From: Rhodoferax sp.
GTDB lineage: Bacteria > Pseudomonadota > Gammaproteobacteria > Burkholderiales > Burkholderiaceae_C
Length of the DNA stretch: 36,684 nt
Assembly: GCF_010365055.1 (NCBI RefSeq)
Contig: NZ_JAAFHA010000038.1
Span: 1 to 36,684 of the forward strand
Direction of reading: 5' to 3'
Both the position numbers and the translations under genes were made by a program. Below are positions 7,927 through 15,463 of this stretch, piece after piece; the first letter of the stretch is position 1; each line of letters starts with the position of its first letter. Under the pieces are notes generated by a model, which was not told the origin of the DNA, made no database searches, and saw nothing but the letters and a program-made list of their open reading frames with translations.

Positions 7927-8445
7927 TCAGGACGGCGAAGATGGATTGGCGACGGCCAGCGCCCGCCGAATCACCGTGGTGGGCACAAACATGGACAGCC
8001 TTTGCTCTGAAAAACGCTGAAAACCATAGCGCGCATAGAACGCCGTAGCGGCTTCATGCTTGGCATCCACCACCACGGCATACACATCAATTTGCTGGGC
8101 TAGCGACACCGTCAAGTGCATGGCGTGTTGCAGCAAGGTGGCGCCAACGCCGATGCCCTGCTGCCGCAGGTCTACAGCCAAGCGCCCTATGCGCACCACG
8201 GGCACCGGGTAACGCGGCAACTGCAAGCCGGGCGGCCAGTTGTCAAAATCGATCGACGCCGAGCTGATGGCGTAGTAGCCCCGTATGCGCGTTTCACCGG
8301 GGGCACACGCGACATAGCTGCGGTTGAAATCCCGCTTGGCTTGTTGACGGGCCAGTTTTTGCAAAAAGCTGTTTAGCGCAGCTTCGCCGCAATCAAAATC
8401 GTTGCGATCATGCTCTGGACCCAAGCCCGAGATGACGACACTCAT
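7927..8445 (-). CDS. GNAT acetyltransferase toxin (TacT/AtaT-like)
   Basis: A 172-residue GNAT-fold protein, probably a toxin that acetylates aminoacyl-tRNA, as known for partners of DUF1778 antitoxins. The acetyl-CoA loop is visible in GRLAVDLRQQGIGVGATLLQHA (about residues 87-108). The late motif AATAFYARYGFQRFSE holds the tyrosine typical of these toxins. The N-terminal FDCGEAALNSFLQKLARQQAKRD is the family's signature start. The ATG overlaps the antitoxin stop by four bases. It ends six bases before jetA, which ties this TA pair to the Wadjet genes. Confidence 0.85.
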   Translation of the reverse strand: MSVVISGLGPEHDRNDFDCGEAALNSFLQKLARQQAKRDFNRSYVACAPGETRIRGYYAISSASIDFDNWPPGLQLPRYPVPVVRIGRLAVDLRQQGIGVGATLLQHAMHLTVSLAQQIDVYAVVVDAKHEAATAFYARYGFQRFSEQRLSMFVPTTVIRRALAVANPSSPS

Positions 8446-8765
8446 TGATTGAGACGCATCAGATCAATCAATGCCTGCGTGGGCTCAGATGGGTTGTCCA
8501 ATGCTTTTAAAAACGCATCCCGATCCCGATCCGACAAGGTGATGATCTCCTGCTGCGCCAGCACCCGGCTCGCCGCCTCATAGGCATTTTGCAGCATGAA
8601 ACTCGACACGGTTGAGCCCATCAAGGCGGCAGCCCGCTCAATCAGCGCCTTGGCCTCGGGGCTGGTGCGCAGGTTGATCCGCGCGGACTCGACACGCGGC
8701 GCTGGGCGTGAGTTGGCAGGTGCAGGCGCCGAGGTCGGCAAATTGTTGGCAATAGTGGCACCCAT
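8442..8765 (-). CDS. DUF1778 antitoxin (TacA-like, ribbon-helix-helix)
   Basis: A 107-residue antitoxin. After a proline/alanine-rich lead of about 28 residues comes the ribbon-helix-helix block RINLRTSPEAKALIERAAALMG, then a C-terminal toxin-binding helix ending in PTQALIDLMRLNQ. The ATG at 8765 is preceded by AAGGAG about seven bases upstream, so it is well supported. The 76 bases between it and the btuD-like stop hold only a weak inverted repeat (GTCA-AAA-TGAC) as a candidate operator. It is the first gene of the TA-Wadjet unit. Confidence 0.85.
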   Translation of the reverse strand: MGATIANNLPTSAPAPANSRPAPRVESARINLRTSPEAKALIERAAALMGSTVSSFMLQNAYEAASRVLAQQEIITLSDRDRDAFLKALDNPSEPTQALIDLMRLNQ

Positions 8766-8841
8766 GGCAAGTCTCCTTCGATCTAGCGTACGTCATTTTG
8801 ACACACAACACCAGAACTGGGCGTTTCTTCAGTCCGCGCTG

Positions 8842-9618
8842 CTAATTTGGCAGCGCCACCCACTGGTTGGCCAGCGGGTGAATGGTGATGCGCTGATCAA
8901 ACACGGCTTCCAGCGCGCGGTGCGTGGCGGCATCCGAACAGGTGCCTTGGTGGGTGATGCGGCCTTGCGCCATGACGACCATCTCGTCGGCATGCAGCGC
9001 CATCGAAATCTCATGCAGCACGCTGACCACGGTTTTTCCTTGCGCCACCAGGGAGCGCACCATCTGCAGCCAATCGGCCTGATGCGGCGGGTCCAGGTTG
9101 GCCAACGGCTCGTCCATCAGCAGCACCTGCGCCTGCACCGCCAGGGCGCGCGCCAGCAGCACGCGCTGGCGCTCGCCGCCTGAGAGTTGCCCCAGCGTGC
9201 GGCCGCGCCAGTCCCAGGCCTGCGTGGCGCGCAGGGCCAGTTCAACGGCGGCGTGATCTGCGGCACTGGGTGCGGCCAGCCAAGCCTGGTGCGGTAAACG
9301 GCCCAGCATGGCAACGTCCCACACGGTCAAATCATCGCCGGTGACCTCGTTTTGCCCCAGCCACGCCAGTTGCTGCGCCCGCTTTTTCGCGGGCAGGGTG
9401 GCCAGCGGCTGCCCCAGCAAGGTGACACGGCCCGTGAGCGGCAACAGATGGGCCAGTACCTTGAGCAAGGTCGATTTGCCGGCACCGTTGGGGCCGACGA
9501 TACTGGTCCAACGCCCAGCGGGCAGGGCCAGATCAATGTCCGTTAATACTTGAACATTTCCAAGGCTAGCCCTTATGCAGCTTGCTTTGATAGCTATTGA
9601 ATACATAGCTTTGTTCAT
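8842..9618 (-). CDS. btuD: Cobalamin ABC transporter ATP-binding protein (BtuD-like)
   Basis: The 258-residue ATPase of a cobalamin/iron-chelate type importer. Walker A VGPNGAGKST is at about 41-50, the Q-loop near WLGQNE, the signature LSGGERQR at 145-152, Walker B VLLMDEPLANLD at about 166-177, and the H-loop in VVSVLHEISMA. The ATG at 9618 overlaps the permease stop by four bases, so it is preferred over a start 45 bases upstream. The BtuD role rests on the riboswitch and btuB at the head of the operon; the protein family alone would also fit siderophores or haem. The first ~20 codons overlap a copy of a dispersed repeat. Confidence 0.85.
   Translation of the reverse strand: MNKAMYSIAIKASCIRASLGNVQVLTDIDLALPAGRWTSIVGPNGAGKSTLLKVLAHLLPLTGRVTLLGQPLATLPAKKRAQQLAWLGQNEVTGDDLTVWDVAMLGRLPHQAWLAAPSAADHAAVELALRATQAWDWRGRTLGQLSGGERQRVLLARALAVQAQVLLMDEPLANLDPPHQADWLQMVRSLVAQGKTVVSVLHEISMALHADEMVVMAQGRITHQGTCSDAATHRALEAVFDQRITIHPLANQWVALPN
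9560..9606 (-). repeat. Dispersed Comamonadaceae-type repeat, copy B (within btuD 5' end)
   Basis: On the minus strand it reads ATTCAATAGCTATC, then GCAAGCTGCATAAGGGCTAGC. The blocks ATTCARTAGCT and AGGGCTAGC are shared in order and spacing with copies at 34976-35040 and 11594-11646. This copy is less alike than the other two. Confidence 0.5.
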
Positions 9619-10637
9619 AAACCCGTACCCGACGCCGAGCGCGTGCTGCGCTGCATCAACCACAGCAAGTAGCCGCCCCCCAGCACCGCTGTCAGCACAC
9701 CCACCGGCAATTCCTGCGGTGCCAGCAAGCCGCGGGCCAGCACGTCAGCCGCCATCAGCAACACGCCGCCCATCAGGCTCGAGAGAAAAATCAAACGGCG
9801 ATGCGTGGTTTTGGTGACCGAGCGCACCAGGTGCGGCGCCGCCAAACCGACAAAGGCGATCAAACCGGTTTGCGCCACTGCCGCCCCGGTGGCCAAGGCC
9901 AGCACCGCCACCAGCGCGGCGCGCATCTGACTCAAAGGCAAGCCCAAGCTGGCCGCCGTGGCCTCACCCAGCGAGAGACCGTCGAGCACCGGGCTCAGCA
10001 CCCAGGCCACCGCCATGCAAGCCAGCCACACGCCGACCATCAAGACCCAGGCACTCCAGCCGACGAAGCCGGTGCTGCCCAGCATGAAGGCCTGCAGTGA
10101 CTGCATCACCTCTGGACTCATCAGCATGATCAGCGAGGTCATGGCCCCCAGCACCACACCGACAATGACACCGGCCAGCAACAAACGCAGCGTGTGCTGC
10201 ACGCCCTGGGCCAGCAAGAGCGTGAGCAGCACCGCGCCCACCGCACCGGCAAACGCCGCACTGGTCAGCCCCAGGCGCACCAGCCACTGGGTGGCAAAGG
10301 GCGACACACCGAACAAAATGAGCGCCAGCGCCACGCCGAGCGATGCGCCGGAGGCACTGCCCAACAGGTAAGGGTCGGCCAGCGGGTTGCGAAACAAGCC
10401 CTGCGCCAGCGCCCCGGCAAGTCCCAGCAAGGCCCCGGCGGCCCAGGCACCGAGCGTGCGCGGCAGGCGAATGTCCCACACAATTTGCAGGGCGACCGGG
10501 TCGCTCCAGGCTTTGAGCACGCTCTCCAACCCGGTGCTGCCGACACTGGCGCCCAACAACACCAGCAGGACGCCAACGGAGAGCAGGCCAAGCAGCAGCC
10601 AATCGGCAGCGCGACGTTGACGGCCGATGCCGGTCAT
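9615..10637 (-). CDS. btuC: Cobalamin ABC transporter permease (BtuC-like, FecCD family)
   Basis: A 340-residue multi-pass inner-membrane permease of the FecCD/BtuC family. Recognisable segments are RLPRTLGAWAAGALLGLAGALAQGLFRNPLADPYLLG, the family's N-terminal core, and GLIAFVGLAAPHLVRSV in the last third, which precedes the ATPase-coupling region. About ten hydrophobic helices are visible. The ATG at 10637 overlaps the stop of the upstream binding-protein gene (ATGA), and its own stop overlaps the ATPase start, so the three transporter genes are tightly coupled. Confidence 0.88.
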   Translation of the reverse strand: MTGIGRQRRAADWLLLGLLSVGVLLVLLGASVGSTGLESVLKAWSDPVALQIVWDIRLPRTLGAWAAGALLGLAGALAQGLFRNPLADPYLLGSASGASLGVALALILFGVSPFATQWLVRLGLTSAAFAGAVGAVLLTLLLAQGVQHTLRLLLAGVIVGVVLGAMTSLIMLMSPEVMQSLQAFMLGSTGFVGWSAWVLMVGVWLACMAVAWVLSPVLDGLSLGEATAASLGLPLSQMRAALVAVLALATGAAVAQTGLIAFVGLAAPHLVRSVTKTTHRRLIFLSSLMGGVLLMAADVLARGLLAPQELPVGVLTAVLGGGYLLWLMQRSTRSASGTGL

Positions 10638-11521
10638 GCGGCCTTGTCCAGCAGGCACCGTGCCATCAGGCGTGCACCTTCGGCCATGCGCGGCCCCGGG
10701 CGCACCAGCACGTCAGACTGCGCCGGGGTGAAGACGCACACCCGCTGCAACCGGATGGCGCGCAGGGCGGCCCAGCCGGGTCGAGCGCTCATGCCGGAAT
10801 CGGTGAAGGCGCTGACCATGATCACGTCCGGGTTGGCGCGCACCACATACTCCGGGTTGAGCAGCGGGAACGGCCCCAGACTGGCAGGCACGATATTCTT
10901 GACACCCAGGCGCGTGAGGGTTTCCCCAATGAAAGAACTCTCGCCGGCGGCGTACGGCCCGGCGTTGACCTCAAAGTAGACCCGTGTTTGTTTTAATTTG
11001 GCCGGCAGCGATTGCGCTGCGGCAGATGCCGCTGCGTCGATCACGCGCCAGTGCCGCCCGGCATCAGGCACGCCCAGCACCCCCCCAAGGATTTCGATCA
11101 CCCGGCGCACGTCCGCGTGGCTCTTGGGTTCCAGTGCCAACACCTTGAGACCGAGCGACTGCAGGCGCTCCCCCGCCCGTGACGAGGTCGCCATCAGCAC
11201 CAGATCGGGTTTGAGCGCCACGATGGCCTCGATATTGGGGTCGAGCCCGCCGCCGACTTGCGGCAGCTTGGTGACGCTGGCCGGGTAGTTAGAATTTCGG
11301 TCCACCCCGACCAGGTGCGCGCACTGGCCCAGCTCGCACACCGTCTCGGTCAGCGAGGGCAGCAAGCTGACGATGCGCTGCGGTGGCTGGCCCAAGGTGA
11401 CTTTGATGCCGCGGTCATCGGCGACTTGCAGGGCCTGCGCCCAACCGCCCAAACCGGACAACACCAGGCACAGTGCCCTGGTCAAACAACGCCGAGTCAA
11501 GCCAGGCGGGTCGATGATCAT
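10634..11521 (-). CDS. btuF: Periplasmic cobalamin-binding protein (BtuF-like)
   Basis: A class III periplasmic binding protein of 295 residues. A basic N-terminus (GLTRRCLTRALCLVLSGLGGWAQA) forms a signal peptide. Two lobes follow: the first opens with QRIVSLLPSLTETVCELGQ, and the second has NPEYVVRANPDVIMVSA. The ATG at 11521 follows GAGGA about seven bases upstream, and it is preferred to an upstream in-frame ATG at 11575 that would bury the signal sequence. It should deliver ligand to the permease/ATPase encoded immediately downstream. Confidence 0.85.
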   Translation of the reverse strand: MIIDPPGLTRRCLTRALCLVLSGLGGWAQALQVADDRGIKVTLGQPPQRIVSLLPSLTETVCELGQCAHLVGVDRNSNYPASVTKLPQVGGGLDPNIEAIVALKPDLVLMATSSRAGERLQSLGLKVLALEPKSHADVRRVIEILGGVLGVPDAGRHWRVIDAAASAAAQSLPAKLKQTRVYFEVNAGPYAAGESSFIGETLTRLGVKNIVPASLGPFPLLNPEYVVRANPDVIMVSAFTDSGMSARPGWAALRAIRLQRVCVFTPAQSDVLVRPGPRMAEGARLMARCLLDKAA

Positions 11522-11712
11522 GACGGCTTCCTCAAGGTCTGCAGCAAGCCGGGGGCAAACAAAATGACCGGCCACAAGTAACTTTCAAAACAATAGCTAC
11601 TCACGATTTCTGCACGCGGGCTAGAGGCTAGTTTCTTATAAATTCCAGCATGATCTTGGCCGCCCTCTGGCTGGGTGGAATCAAGACGAGCGATTTGGCA
11701 ATACTTAGCCAT
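11518..11712 (-). other. Small ORF bridging the two binding-protein genes, holding repeat copy C
   Basis: A 64-codon frame starts in the stop region of the upstream gene (ATGGCTAAG) and ends overlapping the btuF start by four bases. The middle is dispersed-repeat DNA (GIYKKLASSPRAEIVSSYCFES). The end is hydrophobic (YLWPVILFAPGLL). I do not recognise the peptide. The overlaps at both ends would allow translational relay across a 183-base gap, but it may be chance. Confidence 0.25.
11594..11646 (+). repeat. Dispersed Comamonadaceae-type repeat, copy C (intergenic)
   Basis: CAATAGCTACT, then GCGGGCTAGAGGCTAG, then TTTCTTATAAATT. It matches the copy in purL (34976-35040) along about 55 bases with the blocks ARTAGCT, GGGCTAG and TAAATT at the same spacing. 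It lies in the gap between the two BtuF-like genes. Confidence 0.65.
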
Positions 11713-12523
11713 GCTGCTGGCTCCACGCCATCACGATGCGATGCAAATGCGCGACCCCATCGGTCAACGCCGCCGGGCCAGGCTGCAATATGTCAGCCGA
11801 CTTGATCTCGAACAACTGCCCGGTCTTCACCGCCGTGACCTCGCCCCAACCCGGGCGTGCCGCCACATGTTCCGGTCGAAACTTTTTGCCGCACCAGGAG
11901 CCAATGATGATGTCGGGGTCGCGCCTGACAATCTCCGAGCCGTCGGCAATGATGCGGTTCTTGCCCAGCGACTGGGCCGCCAGTTCAGGAAAACAATCGT
12001 CACCCCCGGCCATGCCGATCAACTCGGACACCCATTGGATGGCGCTGATGTGCGGCGCATCCCACTCTTCAAAGTAGATTTTGGGTCGGCGCGGCAAATG
12101 GGCCGCCAGCCTTTGCATGGCTTGCAGATCATGCTGCATACTTTGCAGCAATGCCAAACCCTGCTCGCCCTGCCCCACCATGGCCGCCACCTGGTACAGC
12201 ACCGAGAAAATCTCGGCCACGCTGCGCTGGTTAAACACCGTCACTTGCACGCCAGCGCGAATCAGGCTGCTTGCAATGTCGGCCTGCATATCGGAAAAGC
12301 CCAGCACGCAGTCCGGCGCTAACGCCAGGATCTTGTCGATCTTGGCGCTGGTGAAAGCGCTCACCCTAGGCTTCTCGTCACGCGCCCGACGCGGCCGCAC
12401 CGTGTAGCCAGAGATGCCGACGATGCGTCGCTCTTGCCCCAGCAAGTAAAGCCACTCGGTGGTTTCCTCGGTCAGGCAGACGATGCGCTGGGGACCCCAA
12501 CTGTCGGACTGGGTCAGGTTCAT
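11705..12523 (-). CDS. BtuF-like substrate-binding protein without signal peptide
   Basis: A 272-residue protein with the class III binding-protein fold: RIVCLTEETTEWLYLLGQERRIVGIS opens lobe one, KIDKILALAPDCVLGFSDMQ follows, and DPDIIIGSWCGKKFRPEHV lies in lobe two. It starts MNLTQSDSWGPQRIV, so there is no signal peptide or lipobox, and no better start with one upstream. It is therefore predicted to be cytosolic, in contrast to the secreted BtuF encoded downstream. It sits second in a riboswitch-controlled operon, 32 bases after btuB, so a role with corrinoids is likely. It could bind or traffic B12 or a precursor in the cytoplasm; that is inference. Confidence 0.7.
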   Translation of the reverse strand: MNLTQSDSWGPQRIVCLTEETTEWLYLLGQERRIVGISGYTVRPRRARDEKPRVSAFTSAKIDKILALAPDCVLGFSDMQADIASSLIRAGVQVTVFNQRSVAEIFSVLYQVAAMVGQGEQGLALLQSMQHDLQAMQRLAAHLPRRPKIYFEEWDAPHISAIQWVSELIGMAGGDDCFPELAAQSLGKNRIIADGSEIVRRDPDIIIGSWCGKKFRPEHVAARPGWGEVTAVKTGQLFEIKSADILQPGPAALTDGVAHLHRIVMAWSQQHG

Positions 12524-12555
12524 TGCGATGCTTTGTTCAGTTCAACGCCTGCAAA

Positions 12556-14463
12556 TCAAAGCTTGGGGGTCCAAGTCACACCCAGGTACAAGCTGCGCGG
12601 TTGCTGGTTGTAGCCATACACCGTTTGATAGCTTTCATCTGTGGCGTTGTCCAGCCGTGCCTTGAGCAGCACCGTGGGCGATACCTTGTAGGCCAGCGAC
12701 AAGTCAAGCACCGAATAGGCCGCCAGCGTGGTGTTGACGGTGCCGAAGGTGACCGGATCACTGTAGGCATCGGGCCTGTCGCTGCTGTATTGCAGGTCGG
12801 CACCCAAACGCCAAGGCCCGAGCGGATAGGAAATGCCCATTGACAGCAGGGTGGCTGCACGGCGTAACAAGCGCTGATTGGTGATCTCATTGACCGGGTC
12901 TTGCACCGTCAGGCTTGCGCGCACATCACTGGCACCCACACTGCCCCGGTACGACAGTTCCACGCCTGAATTGCGCGTGCGGCCTATGTTGGCAAAGGCT
13001 GAGGTGATGAAATCGTAGTTCAGCTGGTCCTGAATGCGCGTGTCGAAATAGGTCGCACGCAGCAACTGGCGGCCCGTCTCGTACTGCACACCCAGTTCGT
13101 GGCTGCGCGCCCGTTCTGGCTTGAGCAAAGGGTTGCCGTAACCGGGTGCAAACAGATAACCCAGCGGCGGTGCATTAAAAGCGCTTGAGGTGCTTGCCGT
13201 CAGTTTGAGCTGATCCGTCACTGGGTAACCGTAGCCAAGAAAACCAGTGCTTTGGCTCAAATCGCCGACCTTGTCATGGCGCACATTGAGTTGCGCATTA
13301 CCGCGACCCAGTTTGCCTTCCAGCCCTGCAAACACGGCGGTGGTATCACGCGCCCGACTGTAGGGCGCGCCATAGGCAGAATCACTGCGGGTGTCGACAT
13401 GCTGGCGTTGCTGCTCCAGCCCCGCACTCGCCAGCCAGTCTCCCCCCATAGCAAGGGTATTGACCCAGTTCAGTACTGTGGCGCCTGACGTAAAGCCGTC
13501 GTTGGAGTCATATAAGCCATTGTCATGGCTGGTACTTTTGTCCGACTGCTCGCTGAGCGACAAACGGCTGCGCCAGCTGCCCCAGCTGTTGTCAGTGAAC
13601 AGCGTGGTCTGGCTCAAGCGAATTGTTGATGTCTGAAGGTCGGCAGGTGCGCCATAAGCGTTGTCAAAGTGGGAGTCGCCTTCAGACTGCATGAAGCGCA
13701 AACCAAATTTGTGCTCGGACGAGAGTCTGTGCACCAGGGACACATGGCTGCTGGTGTTGCGATAGCCGTCCGCGTCCGGGTTGGCACCGGACAACTGCTC
13801 GGTGTTAATGGCCGAAAACCCATCGGTGGTCACGCGCGACAGGCCCGCGCTGATTGATGTGGCGCCCAGGCTGGCACTCACGCTGCTGGAGACTTTGCGA
13901 GACGCGCGAGGCCCCACCTCAAGCGACACATTGGCCGACGGCTCACCGATGCCCGTTTTGGTAAATATCTGAATGACGCCGCCAATTGCACCTGAGCCGT
14001 AAATGGCCGACACATTGCCACGCACGATTTCAACCCGCTCGACGTTGTCAAGCATCAGGTGCTCCAGGCTTACCGCGCCAGACGAATCCTGCTTGTTTTG
14101 TGGCACCCCATCAATCAACACCAGGGTTTGCAGCGACGGGGCACCACGCATAAACACGCTGGAAACCGTGCCCATGCCGCCGTTTTGAGTGCGCTGCAAG
14201 CCGGCTTCACGTTGCAGCAACGTGACCAGGTCGCTTGCTTGGGAGCGCTCGATGTCTTGTCGGCTGATGACGGTGGTGTGCGGCAAGGCCGACCCAAGCA
14301 ACTGCTCGTTGCGGCTAGCGGTCACCACCACCTCGTTCAACAGCACCTCGGTCTGGCCTTGAGCCAGCACCGAAGAGGCAGAAAAAGCCGCCAGAACAGC
14401 CAAAACAGGCGTACAGAAGCGCACGGATGCGCGACCGCGCTTGGAAAATACAGAAGTCTTCAT
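12556..14463 (-). CDS. btuB: TonB-dependent cobalamin receptor (BtuB-like)
   Basis: An outer-membrane TonB-dependent receptor of 635 residues. A signal peptide (about 1-35, ending SSVLA-QG) is followed by a TonB-box-like stretch LLNEVVVTASR, then the plug domain with RGAPSLQTLVLIDGVPQN and NVERVEIVRGNVSAIYGSGAIGGVIQIFTK, and the beta-barrel ending in YLGVTWTPKL with a near-terminal aromatic strand. The size and plug sequence are BtuB-like. A cobalamin riboswitch precedes it, which fixes the ligand class. No strong Shine-Dalgarno is visible before the ATG. The gene is the first of the uptake operon. Confidence 0.9.
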   Translation of the reverse strand: MKTSVFSKRGRASVRFCTPVLAVLAAFSASSVLAQGQTEVLLNEVVVTASRNEQLLGSALPHTTVISRQDIERSQASDLVTLLQREAGLQRTQNGGMGTVSSVFMRGAPSLQTLVLIDGVPQNKQDSSGAVSLEHLMLDNVERVEIVRGNVSAIYGSGAIGGVIQIFTKTGIGEPSANVSLEVGPRASRKVSSSVSASLGATSISAGLSRVTTDGFSAINTEQLSGANPDADGYRNTSSHVSLVHRLSSEHKFGLRFMQSEGDSHFDNAYGAPADLQTSTIRLSQTTLFTDNSWGSWRSRLSLSEQSDKSTSHDNGLYDSNDGFTSGATVLNWVNTLAMGGDWLASAGLEQQRQHVDTRSDSAYGAPYSRARDTTAVFAGLEGKLGRGNAQLNVRHDKVGDLSQSTGFLGYGYPVTDQLKLTASTSSAFNAPPLGYLFAPGYGNPLLKPERARSHELGVQYETGRQLLRATYFDTRIQDQLNYDFITSAFANIGRTRNSGVELSYRGSVGASDVRASLTVQDPVNEITNQRLLRRAATLLSMGISYPLGPWRLGADLQYSSDRPDAYSDPVTFGTVNTTLAAYSVLDLSLAYKVSPTVLLKARLDNATDESYQTVYGYNQQPRSLYLGVTWTPKL

Positions 14464-14493
14464 AGTTGAGAAATGGAACCATCAAAAAGCCCT

Positions 14494-14513
14494 CACCGTC
14501 GTCCCCGACGGTG
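14494..14513 (-). terminator. Riboswitch-controlled intrinsic terminator before btuB
   Basis: On the minus strand CACCGTC, loop GGGGAC, GACGGTG forms a perfect 7-bp stem, followed after AGGGC by five Ts (bases 14488-14484). It lies between the riboswitch B12 box and the btuB start, so it is the likely OFF-state terminator when cobalamin is bound. Confidence 0.75.
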
Positions 14514-14546
14514 CCTGAGCGTCACGGTTTCACGCCAGGCGTGCAA

Positions 14547-14790
14547 CCACCGTGTTGGCCGGTATCCGGGCTGGTGGATGCAACCTCCATCGCCTTCCCA
14601 AGCGCGTGTTCAAAACGCTCAGTGGCTGTGATGGAAGCGGCGTCTTGCGACGCGTCCACTTACCGTTGCGGGGGCAGCGCAGGTTAGCCAGACCGCTCGG
14701 CACTTCGACAAGCTCAGTGCGAACGGCGTGACCTCCTGCTTCCCGTTGAACTGCGGCGTGTGAACCACACCGCGAGCACCAACGCGGTGG
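14547..14790 (-). promoter_or_regulatory. Cobalamin riboswitch aptamer
   Basis: On the minus strand the conserved parts occur in order: P1 5' strand (CCACCGCGTTGG, 14790-14779), a GC-rich P2 hairpin, CGGGAAGCAGG, GCTGCCCCCGCAACGGTAAG, GGGAAGGCGATGG, and the B12 box AGCCCGGATACCGGCC (14572-14557). The P1 3' strand CCAACACGGTGG (14558-14547) pairs at 11 of 12 positions with the 5' strand. The P3 stem GCAGG/CCTGC (14735-14739 with 14679-14683) encloses an extra hairpin that is a dispersed repeat. Cobalamin binding should reduce expression of the five downstream genes. Confidence 0.92.
14700..14726. repeat. REP-like hairpin repeat inside riboswitch P3
   Basis: GCACT, loop TCGACAAGCTC, AGTGC, then GAACGG. 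It is the same element as at 4976-5002, with an altered but still paired stem. On the transcribed minus strand flanking CCG/CGG bases lengthen the hairpin. It sits wholly within the loop closed by the riboswitch P3 stem, leaving the conserved aptamer core intact. Confidence 0.7.
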
Positions 14791-14833
14791 ATTCTACAAC
14801 CGAGCGCTTCGGCAAACCCTACAATGACGGCCT

Positions 14834-15064
14834 ATGTCGAACCCCTCCCAAATCGACCAAATCGCCGAGCGTGTCGAGCGATTGCTCGTCCGCTACGAAG
14901 AACTGCAGCGCACCAACACCTTGCTCAGCGAGCAGGTCAAGTCCCTGTCTCAAGAGCGCGACTCCCTGAAATCCCGACTCAGTGCGGCCCGCGCCCGGGT
15001 CGACGCACTGCTGCAACGTTTGCCAGACGCGACAGCTGGCCAAGCGCACAAAGGGACAGAATGA
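14834..15064 (+). CDS. zapB: ZapB-like coiled-coil cell division protein
   Basis: A 76-residue protein made almost wholly of one coiled coil (RVERLLVRYEELQRTNTLLSEQVKSLSQERDSLKSRLSAARARVDALL). This small coiled-coil family is encoded directly upstream of zapA in betaproteobacteria and is annotated as ZapB or a TIGR02449-type protein. It likely stabilises the Z-ring through ZapA. The stop overlaps the zapA start by four bases. The start lacks a clear ribosome-binding site; a TACAAT hexamer at 14820-14825 lies so close that a leaderless or very short 5' UTR is possible. Confidence 0.8.
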   Translation: MSNPSQIDQIAERVERLLVRYEELQRTNTLLSEQVKSLSQERDSLKSRLSAARARVDALLQRLPDATAGQAHKGTE

Positions 15065-15414
15065 AACAGCTCGAAGTTCAAATCATGGGGCAAGCGTATC
15101 TGCTGGGTTGTCCCGATGGGGGCGACGCCCGTCTGCTGGAAGCCGTGGAGAAGGTTGACACCGCCATGTGCAAGATTCGCGACGGTGGCAAAGTGAGGGC
15201 GCGCGATCGCATCGCGGTGCTGGCCGCGCTCAACCTCGCCTTTGATCTGGCCGACAAGGGCTCAAACATCGCCCAAGCGCCGGCCCATTCAGCTTCATTT
15301 CACTCGGCAGTAAATCCGACCCAAGGCGAACCAACGCCAGACGAAAACCTGCTGATGGCTTCGTTGCTGGAGCGACTTGATGTCGCGCTGGGCACAGATG
15401 GTCGCCTGCTCTGA
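15061..15414 (+). CDS. zapA: Cell division protein ZapA
   Basis: A 117-residue FtsZ-ring-associated protein that cross-links FtsZ filaments. The N-terminal KQLEVQIMGQAYLLGCPDGGDARLLEAVEKVDTAM is the globular ZapA head, and VRARDRIAVLAALNLAFDLAD begins the coiled-coil tail. The ATG at 15061 overlaps the zapB stop (ATGA) and follows AAGGGACAG. 6S RNA lies immediately downstream, as is common in proteobacteria. Confidence 0.88.
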   Translation: MKQLEVQIMGQAYLLGCPDGGDARLLEAVEKVDTAMCKIRDGGKVRARDRIAVLAALNLAFDLADKGSNIAQAPAHSASFHSAVNPTQGEPTPDENLLMASLLERLDVALGTDGRLL

Positions 15415-15452
15415 TCGCCGAATTTTTTTGTGCACAATTTCGATTCAAGCTC

Positions 15453-15458
15453 TACAAT
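15453..15458 (+). promoter_or_regulatory. -10 element of the 6S RNA promoter
   Basis: TACAAT lies six bases before the predicted 6S RNA 5' end. A possible -35 (TTGTGC, 15428-15433) is at a long spacing of 19 bases. Confidence 0.5.
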
Positions 15459-15463
15459 ATTCT

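Noticed and set aside
8766..8841. GTCA-AAA-TGAC as operator and TTGTGT/TAGATC as promoter before the DUF1778 antitoxin
   Set aside because: Arms of four bases and a poor -10 are too weak to annotate as features.
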